From: Cryobacterium frigoriphilum
GTDB lineage: Bacteria > Actinomycetota > Actinomycetes > Actinomycetales > Microbacteriaceae
DNA length: 64,000 nucleotides
Direction of reading: 5' to 3'
Assembly: GCF_004403305.1 (NCBI RefSeq)
Contig: NZ_SOHE01000041.1
Span: 159,674-223,673, forward strand
Shown here: positions 37,324 through 45,023 of the stretch, one piece after another
Layout of the letters: each line of letters begins with the position of its first letter
Numbering within the stretch: the stretch's first letter is position 1
Notes under the pieces: generated by a model
Seen by the model: only the letters and a program-made list of their open reading frames with translations
Told to the model about the DNA's origin: nothing
Databases searched by the model: none
Program-made: the position numbers and the translations under genes

Positions 37324-37344
37324 CTCCGGTGTCGCCGGCCGGAG
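37324..37344 (-). promoter_or_regulatory. Hairpin covering the gcvT ribosome binding site
   Basis: On the mRNA, CTCCGG and CCGGAG are separated by nine bases. The second arm contains GGAG, ending three bases before the gcvT ATG. Pairing would hide the ribosome binding site. A regulatory role is inference from position; the stem has only six base pairs. Confidence 0.3.
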
Positions 37345-37480
37345 CCGTGGGTCAGCGAGGCTCAGGTGAACCCCATTGGTGCGACCAGCCTAACGCGTGC
37401 AATCTGCGCTCGGGGTGCACGACATCGCAGGTCCTGCGGCTGTGCCCGGTGCACACCTCCTGGGCCGACTTCCGGACCTT

Positions 37481-38098
37481 CTAGTCTTGTGGCCAGGCCT
37501 CACCGAGTGTTTCGGTCGCCGCTGTCGCGAGGTCGAGCACCGAGGTCAGCAGCCCCTCCATGGTCTCGGAGCGCAGCAGCGCGATCTGGTCGAGCGGGCC
37601 GAGCGGCGCGACCGCGGCGAGCTGCCAGGCCGCCGCCACCGGGTCGGTCGACAGTTCCACCTCGGGCGACCACTGCTGGTCGGTGAACTCGCTCGCGAGG
37701 GCGAGTCCGCGCCGCACTGTCGCTTCGACCTGGGCCCGCAGCGGCAGCAGGGAGTCGTGCCAGTCGAGCTCGGCGAGTTCTCGCACGACGGCCTGCGGAT
37801 GCGGCTCCTCGGCCATCCACTCGACCACCTCGATGCGCCGCTCGCCCTGGGCGAAGACACCGAGGTAGCCCTCGGGCGCGGACACCTGAATCACCCGCGC
37901 GACGGTACCGACGTCGAACCGGTGCTCGCCGCCGCCGACCTCCTGGCCGCGTTCGATCAGCACCACGCCAAAATCCGGCAACGGGGCATCAAGTACCTTG
38001 GCGAGCATGACGAGGTAACGCTCCTCGAACACCCGCAATTTCATGGGCATATAGGGGAACAGCACGGATCCGAGCGGGAACATCGGCAGGGTCGTCAT
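37481..38098 (-). CDS. LON-substrate-binding-domain protein
   Basis: 205-aa stand-alone LON N-terminal (LON-SB/PUA-like) domain without ATPase or protease parts. The N-terminus MTTLPMFPLGSVLFPYMPMKL followed by RVFEERYLVML is the family signature. GTVARVIQVSAPEGYLGVFAQGERR forms the core beta-fold, and the C-terminal half is helical. Similar proteins are widespread in actinobacteria and proteobacteria, with unknown targets. It is probably its own transcription unit; the next minus-strand gene, gcvT, starts 162 bp downstream of its stop. The upstream region contains a 13-bp repeat and a long palindrome. Confidence 0.88.
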   Translation of the reverse strand: MTTLPMFPLGSVLFPYMPMKLRVFEERYLVMLAKVLDAPLPDFGVVLIERGQEVGGGEHRFDVGTVARVIQVSAPEGYLGVFAQGERRIEVVEWMAEEPHPQAVVRELAELDWHDSLLPLRAQVEATVRRGLALASEFTDQQWSPEVELSTDPVAAAWQLAAVAPLGPLDQIALLRSETMEGLLTSVLDLATAATETLGEAWPQD

Positions 38099-38154
38099 GG
38101 TCCCAGCGTTTCACGCCTCGGCCCGCACGCCAAGACCCCTGTCCCTGCACGCCG

Positions 38155-38193
38155 CCTAGCCCGCCGCCCTAGCCCGCCGCCCTGGCCCGCCGC
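38155..38193. repeat. 13-bp tandem repeat
   Basis: Three copies of CCTAGCCCGCCGC (third with CCTGG) in the divergent gap between the LON-domain gene and the LysR-type gene, 25 bp before a large palindrome. Confidence 0.85.
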
Positions 38194-38218
38194 CCTCGCC
38201 CCGCGGGCGGCGTCATAT

Positions 38219-38281
38219 CCGCGAGAGCGGGTGAATCGTCGCTCTGAGCAGGCCTGACCGACGATTCACCCGCTCTCGCGG
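38219..38281. repeat. 63-bp palindromic element, copy 1
   Basis: Perfect 23-bp arms (CCGCGAGAGCGGGTGAATC + GTCG and its complement) around a 17-nt loop. The same 63-bp arrangement recurs at 63820-63882. There the only two arm differences relative to the shared 23 bp (AA to GC) are matched by complementary changes in the opposite arm. It lies in a divergent gap, so it is not simply a terminator. Confidence 0.9.
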
Positions 38282-38367
38282 AAGGGCGGCCGCCCTGCCC
38301 TGCCGACCGGCGGGGTCGCGTAGCCTAGAAGGCACACGAATCGCGCCCGCCACGAAAGGCTTCTCTC

Positions 38368-38715
38368 TTGGACATCACCCTGCTTCGGCAGTTCATCGCC
38401 GCGGCCGAGGAACCGGACTTCGTGCGCGCCGCGAACCTGCTCGGCGTGACCCGCCAGAAGCTGAGCGCCGGTATTCGTACCCTTGAAAAGCAGGTCGGCT
38501 TCGCTCTCTTCGACCGCGACGCCCCCGCCACCACTCTCACCGAGGCGGGCACTGCCCTGCTGGCGGATGCCCGCCTCGAGCTGGCAGCATCCGTCGCCAA
38601 CGCCAAACGCACGAGTCCGAACACCGGCGGAAAGGCCAAAGCGTCGAAGGGTCAGGGCCGGGCGCCCGCGGTGAAGGGGCAACCGCGCCCCGGCAAGAAA
38701 CGCCAGTCGCGCTGA
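38368..38715 (+). CDS. Stand-alone LysR-type helix-turn-helix protein
   Basis: 115 aa. Residues 1-60 form a LysR-type winged helix-turn-helix: MDITLLRQFIAAAEE, FVRAANLLGVTRQKLSAG and the wing ALFDRD. A full LysR regulator has about 300 residues with an effector domain. Here that domain is absent, and a lysine/arginine/glycine-rich tail (KASKGQGRAPAVKGQ to PGKKRQSR) follows. The start is a TTG at 38368 supported by GAAAGG eight bases upstream. No downstream remnant of an effector domain is seen before the next gene at 38804, so it appears to be a deliberately short protein. It may bind DNA non-specifically. Confidence 0.7.
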   Translation: MDITLLRQFIAAAEEPDFVRAANLLGVTRQKLSAGIRTLEKQVGFALFDRDAPATTLTEAGTALLADARLELAASVANAKRTSPNTGGKAKASKGQGRAPAVKGQPRPGKKRQSR

Positions 38716-38803
38716 CCTGTGCCCGCCCGCGCCGGAGGTTTCAGACAGGTAACGGCTGGGCGGAACACACCTGCGGGGAACGCTCGTGAGGCAGGATGGA
38801 CAG

Positions 38804-40471
38804 ATGGACTCATCAACGGTGCCCCTGCTGCGCGTGCGTGACCTCGCGGTCAGTTTCAGAACGAGCGGCGGCGATGTGGATGCCGTGCGGGGCGTGTCCT
38901 TCAACATCCCCCAGGGCGAGACCCTCGCCATCGTCGGCGAGTCGGGTTCCGGCAAGTCCACCACGGCGATGGCGATCATCGGCCTGCTGCCCGCCAACGG
39001 GCGCATCACCGGCGGCAGCATCGAATTCAACGGTCGCGAACTGGTCGGGCTGCCCGAATCGGAGATGCGCGGCATCCGTGGCGCGTCGATCGGCCTCGTG
39101 CCGCAGGATCCGATGTCGAACCTCAACCCGGTGTCGCGCATCGGCACTCAGGTCGCCGAGACGCTGCTCGCACACGGCAAGGCCACCCGCAAAAACGTCA
39201 CCGAGAAGGTCGTCGAGGCGCTGAGCGCGGCCGGACTGCCGAACGCCGCCGAACGGGCTCGCCAGTACCCCCATGAGTTCTCGGGCGGAATGCGCCAGCG
39301 AGCCCTCATCGCCATCGCGCTCGCCTGCTCGCCGAAGCTGCTCATCGCCGACGAACCCACGAGCGCGCTCGACGTGACGGTGCAGCGCACCATCCTCGAC
39401 CAGATCGACCGGATGACCGCCGAACTTCATTCCGGCGTGCTGCTCATCACCCACGACCTGGGTCTGGCCGCCGAGCGCGCCTCCCGGCTCGTGGTCATGC
39501 ACCGTGGCCTCGTCGTGGAGACCGGCCCGGCCGCCGCCCTGCTCCGGGCCCCGCAGCACGACTACACGAAGGCTCTCGTGAACGCCGCCCCGAGCGTCGC
39601 GGCGATTCGCGCCGGGTCGGTTGCGGCTCGACCCGTGATTCGCCTCGCCGATCGGCCCGATGGCGCTCAGCCCGCTGCGGTGCCCGTCGACAATATCGTC
39701 GAGGTGCGCGGACTCACCAAGCACTACCCGGTTCGTGGCCAGAAGAGCCCGTTCGTGGCCGTCGACGATGTGTCATTTGACATTCCGCGCGGTCAGACCG
39801 TCGCGATCGTCGGCGAATCGGGGTCGGGCAAGACCACGACCGCGCGCATGCTGCTGCGCGTCTTCGACCCCACCTCCGGCTCGATCAACTTCAACGGCCG
39901 CGACGTGGCCAAGCTCGATAAGAAGCAGCTGCGCGACTTTCGCGAGCGGGTGCAGCCGATCTTTCAGGACCCGTATTCCTCGCTCAACCCGTCGTTCACG
40001 ATCGGGCGCATCATCGAGGAACCGCTCGTCGCCTATAAGCGCGGCTCGCAGACCGAACGGCGCACCCGCGTGCGCAGCCTGCTCGACCAGGTCGCGCTAC
40101 CCACAACGATGCTGCGCCGCTACCCCAGCGAGCTCTCCGGCGGCCAGCGCCAGCGGGTCGCGATCGCTCGGGCGCTCGCCCTGAACCCCGACCTGATCAT
40201 CTGCGACGAGCCGGTGTCGGCCCTCGACGTGCTCGTGCAGGCACAGATCCTCGACCTGCTGACCGAGCTGCAGGACCGCCTCGGCCTCAGCTACCTGTTC
40301 ATCTCCCACGACCTCGCGGTCGTTCGGCTGATCAGCGACCGGGTCTGCGTCATGCAAAACGGTGCGATCGTCGAGTCGGCGCCCTCGGAGCAACTCTTCA
40401 GCAACCCAGAGCACCCGTACACTCGGCAGCTGTTGGCTTCGATCCCCGGCAACGAACTGCAGATCGCCTAG
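38804..40471 (+). CDS. Peptide-type ABC importer, fused double ATPase (system 3)
   Basis: 555-aa OppD-OppF fusion. Domain 1 has GESGSGKST and FSGGMRQRALIA; domain 2 has GESGSGKTT and LSGGQRQRVAIA. The extensions HDYTKALVNAAPS and HPYTRQLLASIPG follow. I prefer the ATG at 38804 over a GTG six codons upstream because AGGATGG lies at good spacing. It runs on plus, convergent with the system 3 permease and lipoprotein genes (40914-44628, minus), and is separated from them by the 87-bp-element array. It must therefore be expressed from its own promoter. Assignment to system 3 is by proximity only. Confidence 0.9.
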   Translation: MDSSTVPLLRVRDLAVSFRTSGGDVDAVRGVSFNIPQGETLAIVGESGSGKSTTAMAIIGLLPANGRITGGSIEFNGRELVGLPESEMRGIRGASIGLVPQDPMSNLNPVSRIGTQVAETLLAHGKATRKNVTEKVVEALSAAGLPNAAERARQYPHEFSGGMRQRALIAIALACSPKLLIADEPTSALDVTVQRTILDQIDRMTAELHSGVLLITHDLGLAAERASRLVVMHRGLVVETGPAAALLRAPQHDYTKALVNAAPSVAAIRAGSVAARPVIRLADRPDGAQPAAVPVDNIVEVRGLTKHYPVRGQKSPFVAVDDVSFDIPRGQTVAIVGESGSGKTTTARMLLRVFDPTSGSINFNGRDVAKLDKKQLRDFRERVQPIFQDPYSSLNPSFTIGRIIEEPLVAYKRGSQTERRTRVRSLLDQVALPTTMLRRYPSELSGGQRQRVAIARALALNPDLIICDEPVSALDVLVQAQILDLLTELQDRLGLSYLFISHDLAVVRLISDRVCVMQNGAIVESAPSEQLFSNPEHPYTRQLLASIPGNELQIA

Positions 40472-40480
40472 CTCGCCCCG

Positions 40481-40567
40481 CGTACCATTCGACGGAGTTC
40501 GACCCCGAAAAGCACATCGGCAGCCCGCAACAGATGTTTTCGAGACCGATCTCCGTCGAATGGTACG
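40481..40567. repeat. 87-bp inverted-repeat element, copy 1
   Basis: Bounded by a perfect 17-bp terminal inverted repeat CGTACCATTCGACGGAG / CTCCGTCGAATGGTACG around a 53-bp interior. It begins 10 bp after the system 3 ATPase stop codon. The interior is close to that of copy 3 and more different from copy 2. Confidence 0.93.
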
Positions 40568-40647
40568 GCCCACACCAGTTCCGGACCCACCGCCGGGCAG
40601 CGGATGCCCCGGGGGCGGGCCCCGCGCATCCGTCGCCGCTCGCCACG

Positions 40648-40734
40648 CGTACCATTCGACGGAGTTCAGCCCGATCAGCCGGCTTCGCAGCCCGAAACAC
40701 ACGTTCTCAAGCCCGATCTCCGTCGAATGGTACG
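40648..40734. repeat. 87-bp inverted-repeat element, copy 2
   Basis: The same 17-bp terminal inverted repeats and the same total length, 167 bp downstream of copy 1. The preceding spacer (40568-40647) contains CGGATGC and GCATCCG as an internal inverted pair. The interior left half differs from copies 1 and 3. Confidence 0.93.
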
Positions 40735-40815
40735 GCCCACACCAGTTCCGGGCCCACCGCCGGGCAGCGGATGCCTCGGGGGCCGACCCCGCGCATCCGT
40801 CGCCGCTCCGCCCCG

Positions 40816-40902
40816 CGTACCATTCGACGGAGTCAGACCCTGAAAAGCACGTCGGCAGCCCGAAACATCTCTGAAACGGGCGAAACTCCGTCGAATGGTA
40901 CG
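40816..40902. repeat. 87-bp inverted-repeat element, copy 3
   Basis: The same 17-bp terminal inverted repeats, 168 bp downstream of copy 2. Here the stem extends one more pair (GGAGT/ACTCC). It ends 12 bp before the stop codon of permease C. The spacer between copies 2 and 3 (40735-40815) is about 90% identical to the first spacer. Confidence 0.93.
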
Positions 40903-40913
40903 GGGCAGAGACG

Positions 40914-41870
40914 CTAGCGGCGGCCGCGCGGGTCGAGAGCCTCCCGCAGGGCCTCGCCGAAGAGGGTGAAGCCGAGTGCGGTGATTGCGATGCAGATACC
41001 GGGCAGGAACGCGAGTTGCGGGGCGATCGCCAGCTCGTTCTGGGCGTAGGTCAGCATGCGACCCCATTCCGCGGTTTCCGGGCGGCCGCCGCCGAGACCG
41101 AGGAACGACAGCGCCGCCGCATCGATGACGGCGGTCGCGAGGCTCAGCGTGCCCTGCACCACGACCGGGCCGAGACTGTTGGGCAGCACATGGCTCATCG
41201 TCACCGTACGCCGACTCAGCCCGAGGGTTTGCGCGGCCAGCACGTAGTCAGCGGTGCGCTGCTGCAGCATCGACGATCGCAACAGCCGCGCGAAGATCGG
41301 TACCTGGCTGGCACCGATGGCGATCATGATGGCGAGCGGTCCCTGGCCGAGGATCGCGGCGATGCTCACCGCGAGCAGCAGGTTCGGGACCGACAGCAGA
41401 ATGTCGACCAGGCGCATGAGCACGTTGTCGACCCAGCCGCCGAAGGCTCCGGCGATGATGCCGATGAGCATGCCGCCGGCCAGGCCGAGGGCGGTCGAGA
41501 CCAAGCCGATCACGAGCGAGGCGCGGGCACCCCAGATCAGTTTCGAGAGCACGTCGCCGCCGAAGCGGTCGAGACCCAACGGATACGCAGCGATCTCGCC
41601 GATGCCGGGAATGACCGTCGGGCGAATCTCGCGCTGTCCGGGCAGTGCCTCACCGCCGTAGGGGGCGAGCCACGGGGCGAGCAGGGCCACCAGCACGAAC
41701 AGGAAGACGATGATCGTGCCGGCGATTGCCTGCGGGTTGCGCCGCAACCGCGCGAAGGCGTCGCCCCACAGGCTCGAGCCGTGGTCGGCGGCACTGCCAG
41801 AGGGCGGGGTCGGCGTTCCGGGCGCACCAGGCAGACCGGTGGGGCCGGCCGGCGGAAGAGAAACACTCAT
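40914..41870 (-). CDS. Peptide-type ABC importer, permease C (system 3)
   Basis: 318-aa DppC/OppC-type permease. A Pro/Gly-rich N-terminal tail leads to the first helix (AIAGTIIVFLFVLVALLAPW), then YPLGLDRFGGDVLSKLIWGA. The EAA loop is DYVLAAQTLGLSRRTVTMSHVLPN, and the C-terminus FGEALREALDPRGRR is typical. It overlaps permease B by 4 bp. It is the last gene of the minus-strand lipoprotein-permease-permease operon, which lacks its ATPase. Normal length. Confidence 0.93.
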   Translation of the reverse strand: MSVSLPPAGPTGLPGAPGTPTPPSGSAADHGSSLWGDAFARLRRNPQAIAGTIIVFLFVLVALLAPWLAPYGGEALPGQREIRPTVIPGIGEIAAYPLGLDRFGGDVLSKLIWGARASLVIGLVSTALGLAGGMLIGIIAGAFGGWVDNVLMRLVDILLSVPNLLLAVSIAAILGQGPLAIMIAIGASQVPIFARLLRSSMLQQRTADYVLAAQTLGLSRRTVTMSHVLPNSLGPVVVQGTLSLATAVIDAAALSFLGLGGGRPETAEWGRMLTYAQNELAIAPQLAFLPGICIAITALGFTLFGEALREALDPRGRR

Positions 41871-42871
41871 TGCACACGCACCCTGGGGTCGATGAGGCTG
41901 TAGCTGAGGTCCACGATCAGGTTGATGATCGCGTACAGCACAGCGATGAAGAGAATGAAGCCCTGCAGCACGGGAAAGTCGCGCGCAAAGATGGCGTCGG
42001 CGAGAAAGCGTCCGATACCACTGAACGCGAAGACCGTCTCGGTGAGCACCGCCCCCGAGATCAGCAGGCCGAGCTGCAGCCCGATCGTCGTCACGACGGG
42101 CAGCATCGCGTTGCGAAGCACGAACCGGTCGCGAATGGTGCGCTCGAGGATTCCCTTGGCGCGGGCGGTTCTGACGTAGTCGGCGCTGGCTACTTCGAGA
42201 ACGGATGCCCGGGTGATGCGCACAATGATGGCCAGCGGGATCGTGCCCAGCGCAATGCCGGGCAGAATCAGGTGGGTGAAGGCATCCCAGGCGGCGTCGT
42301 ACTCACCGGTCAGCAGGCCGTCGAGCACCCAGAAGCCGGTGAAGTGGGTCGCGTCGATGCGCGAATCCTGACGGCCGTCGGGCGGGAACCAACCGAGCTG
42401 AACCGCGAACACCCACTTCAGGATGAAGGCGAGGAAGAACACCGGGATGGTGATGCCGATCAGGCTCACCACGACCGAAACGTGGTCGGCGGCTTTGCCG
42501 TAGTACTTGGCCGCGACGTAACCGAGCGGAAGTCCGATGCCGATGGCGAAGATGAGGGCAACGATCGTCAGTTCGATCGTCGCGGGAAAACGCAGGGCGA
42601 ATTCCTGCAGCACCGGGCGGCCGGTCTCGATCGAGACGCCGAAGTCCCCCGTGAGGAGGCGCTGCATGTAGGTGAAGTATTGCTCGACGATGGGTTTATT
42701 GAACCCATATGTTTCGTTGATCTCGGCGATGGCGTCCGGGGTCGCCCGCTCGCCGAGCAGGGCGGTCGCCGGACCGCCCGGAAGAGAGCGCACCCAGAGA
42801 AACAACAGCAGGGACAACCCGAGCAGGGTGGGAATCACGAGGGCGATTCGTTTAGCTATGACGCGGAGCAC
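41867..42871 (-). CDS. Peptide-type ABC importer, permease B (system 3)
   Basis: 334-aa DppB/OppB-type permease of normal length. RSLPGGPATALLGERATPDA follows helix 1, with IVEQYFTYMQRLLTGDFGVS next as expected for the family. The EAA loop is DYVRTARAKGILERTIRDRFVLRN and the C-terminus DLSYSLIDPRVRVQ. It begins 86 bp after the stop of the binding-protein gene and is coupled to permease C by a 4-bp overlap. Confidence 0.93.
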   Translation of the reverse strand: MLRVIAKRIALVIPTLLGLSLLLFLWVRSLPGGPATALLGERATPDAIAEINETYGFNKPIVEQYFTYMQRLLTGDFGVSIETGRPVLQEFALRFPATIELTIVALIFAIGIGLPLGYVAAKYYGKAADHVSVVVSLIGITIPVFFLAFILKWVFAVQLGWFPPDGRQDSRIDATHFTGFWVLDGLLTGEYDAAWDAFTHLILPGIALGTIPLAIIVRITRASVLEVASADYVRTARAKGILERTIRDRFVLRNAMLPVVTTIGLQLGLLISGAVLTETVFAFSGIGRFLADAIFARDFPVLQGFILFIAVLYAIINLIVDLSYSLIDPRVRVQ

Positions 42872-42957
42872 ACGAGCCTTTCGATGACCCGGGGGAAGAA
42901 TGCGGTTGCACTCTTCCCCCGGGCGGTGGACTAACTATCTTGTGGCGCGGCGTGCGT

Positions 42958-44628
42958 CTATTCGCTCAGTTCGATGCGGTTGAACGTCTCATCGTTGACG
43001 GGGCTCACGGGGTAGCTCGTGACCCGCTTCGAGAACGCCAGCGACGGGGCCGGGTGCGCGAGCGGGATCGCCGGGATGAACTCCGCGATCGTCTGATTGA
43101 TGTCTTCGTAGAGCGGGATCTGTTCTTCGAGGTTGCTGATGCCGCGGGCCTCGTCGAGCGCTGCGAACAGCTCGGGGTTGTTGAAGCCGTACTCGGGCTT
43201 CTCGTCGCCGAAGAAGACGCCGACGAAGTTGTCGGTGTCGTTGTAGTCGCCGGTCCAGCCGAGCAGGTGGATGCCGTGGTCCGTCGAGGCCTGAACGCGG
43301 TCCAGGTAGTCAGGGCTCCAGGCGTTGGGCTGCGGGTTGATCGTGATTCCGATTTCACTGAGCTGGGCGCTGAGGTTGGTGAAAACCTCTTCCGGTGTCG
43401 GCATGTACGGCCGGGAGACCCCGGTCGGGTAGTTGAAGTCGAGCGTGAAGCCTTCGGGGTAGCCGGCCTCGGCGAGCAGTGCCTTGGCCGCTTCGGGGTC
43501 GTACTCGAACGTGGTCACGTCTTCGTTGTAACCGGCGACCACCGGCGGGATGAACTGCGTGGCGAGCTGGGTGCCCTCGGGCAGCGTCTGGTCGATGAGC
43601 TGCTGCTTGTCAATGGCCATCGACAGGGCTTGGCGCACGCGCACGTCCTGCAGTTCCGGAACGGCCTGGTTGATGCCGAGGTAGAGGATCGTGAACGGGT
43701 CGCGCGGCATGATCTGGAAGCCGTCGGCGGCCAGGGCTACCGTGTCGGCGGGGGCGACGAGGTCATAGCCGTCGATACTGCCGGCCTCGAGGGACTGGCG
43801 ACGGGCCTGTGGGTCGTCGATGATGCGGAAGATGATCGACTGCACATCGCCCTGTTCGCCCCAATAGTCGGCATAGGCGCTCAGCTCGATCTGCGAGCCG
43901 ACCTCCCACGAGTCGAAGACGAACGGGCCGGTTCCGACGGGGTGACCCTGCGCGTACTCGCTGAGGCTCGGTGCTTCTTCGGAGCCACCGATCTCGTCGG
44001 CGGCGAACTCTTCGAGCGCGGCGGGGCTCTGCATGGCGAAGGCCGGCAGCGAGAGAGCGGCGATGAATCCGGCGAACGGCAGGGCCAGGTTGACCGTGAC
44101 TTCGCCCTCGGTGTCGCCGACGGCACAGCTGTCGTAAACGGCACCCTCCGGGGCATCGGCGTAGGCGCGGAACAGGCTGCCGTAGTAGTAGGCGACGGCC
44201 GGGCTCTGGGCGACGCCGGTGAAGTTGAACCAGCGGTCGAAGTTGAAGCAGACGGCGTCGGCGTTGAAGTCGGTGCCGTCGTGGAACGTCACGTCTTCTT
44301 TGAGAGTGAACGTGTACGAGAGCCCGTCGTCGGACTGTTCCCAGGACTCGGCGAGCAGCGGGGCGGGGTCGGCGGTGCCGGCTTCGACGCCAACGAGGCC
44401 CTCAAAGATCTGGCGGGAGACACGGAACGACTCGCCGTCACTCGCGAAGGCCGGGTCGAGGCTCTTGGGGTCGCTCGACGCGGCGAAGACGAAGGTGCTG
44501 TCGACGTCACCCGTGTCGGTGGCGGCACCATCTCGGTCACTCTGCACGCATCCGGTGAGGAGCACAACACCAGCAACGACGATGGCGGCGGCGGTCATGC
44601 CGCGCCCTCGGGATTTCACTCTGAACAC
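42958..44628 (-). CDS. Peptide-type ABC importer, substrate-binding lipoprotein (system 3)
   Basis: 556-aa family 5 solute-binding lipoprotein. The GTG at 44628 has AGGAG seven bases upstream and gives VFRVKSRGRGMTAAAIVVAG with lipobox LTGC; longer upstream frame lacks support. Typical motifs are SSDPKSLDPAFASDGES, FTLKEDVTFHDGTDFNADAV, GTGPFVFDSWEVG and MSIDKQQL-like MAIDKQQLID. The DppA/nickel-type KSLDPAF opening differs from system 2. The 5' region lacks the ACCCTAG motif of systems 1 and 2, so it is probably regulated differently. Confidence 0.92.
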   Translation of the reverse strand: MFRVKSRGRGMTAAAIVVAGVVLLTGCVQSDRDGAATDTGDVDSTFVFAASSDPKSLDPAFASDGESFRVSRQIFEGLVGVEAGTADPAPLLAESWEQSDDGLSYTFTLKEDVTFHDGTDFNADAVCFNFDRWFNFTGVAQSPAVAYYYGSLFRAYADAPEGAVYDSCAVGDTEGEVTVNLALPFAGFIAALSLPAFAMQSPAALEEFAADEIGGSEEAPSLSEYAQGHPVGTGPFVFDSWEVGSQIELSAYADYWGEQGDVQSIIFRIIDDPQARRQSLEAGSIDGYDLVAPADTVALAADGFQIMPRDPFTILYLGINQAVPELQDVRVRQALSMAIDKQQLIDQTLPEGTQLATQFIPPVVAGYNEDVTTFEYDPEAAKALLAEAGYPEGFTLDFNYPTGVSRPYMPTPEEVFTNLSAQLSEIGITINPQPNAWSPDYLDRVQASTDHGIHLLGWTGDYNDTDNFVGVFFGDEKPEYGFNNPELFAALDEARGISNLEEQIPLYEDINQTIAEFIPAIPLAHPAPSLAFSKRVTSYPVSPVNDETFNRIELSE

Positions 44629-45023
44629 GGGGATTCTCCTGTCCGATGATGGAATGTCACGATATTTGCGACATTGGAAAGTACGTGCCACCGCCCCAGG
44701 GCGAAATCGGCATGGTTCGAGGCTATGTCGCCCGATGTTTCCTGCGCATTGCCTCCACTGAATGGGGCATAACGTTTTGGCATCGAATGACTATTTGTGC
44801 ATTCTGACGCACGAAACCGTTCGTCTGATCGGCCTGTGCGCACAATTTCGCCACGGCAGCCCCCGCGAGACCGACGCTCATTCGAGCGGATGCGCAGACA
44901 AATCGGACCTGCCCGTTGACTCAAACGGGGGTGCACGCCATGATCGGCGCGACACCGGTGCGACCGGTTCCATTCGGCCACCACCACCCGTCGGTCACAG
45001 CCCGTCGAACAGAGGAAGCGCCG
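44629..45023. other. 395-bp divergent intergenic region
   Basis: Holds the promoters of the system 3 operon (minus) and of the large exported DUF4082 protein (plus). It is less GC-rich than its surroundings around 44640-44880. I see one candidate plus-strand promoter at 44916-44944, and an ACCGGTGCGACCGGT repeat near 44954-44968. No small gene or RNA is recognisable. Confidence 0.6.
44916..44944 (+). promoter_or_regulatory. Candidate promoter for the DUF4082 protein gene
   Basis: TTGACT (44916-44921) and CATGAT (44939-44944) with an exact 17-bp spacer, about 80 bp upstream of the ATG at 45024. The -35 box matches five of six consensus bases, the -10 box four of six. Confidence 0.4.

Larger units (their letters stand above)
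40472..40913. other. 442-bp convergent gap occupied by a 167-bp repeat array
   Basis: Apart from about 10 bp on each side, the gap between the system 3 ATPase and permease C genes consists entirely of the three inverted-repeat elements and two near-identical 80-81-bp spacers described in the separate entries. No gene is supported in it; the short frames present are side effects of the repeat. Confidence 0.85.

Noticed and set aside
37319..37480. Possible glycine riboswitch before gcvT
   Set aside because: The conserved core sequences of the glycine aptamer are not present and the leader is short. Only a small ribosome-site hairpin is seen.
40481..40902. CRISPR or integron-like array
   Set aside because: The spacers are nearly identical to each other, the repeats are inverted pairs and no cas or integrase gene is near.
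44629..45023. Possible small gene or RNA in the gap before the DUF4082 gene
   Set aside because: No open frame with start signals and no stable hairpin followed by a T-run. Only a candidate promoter is supported.
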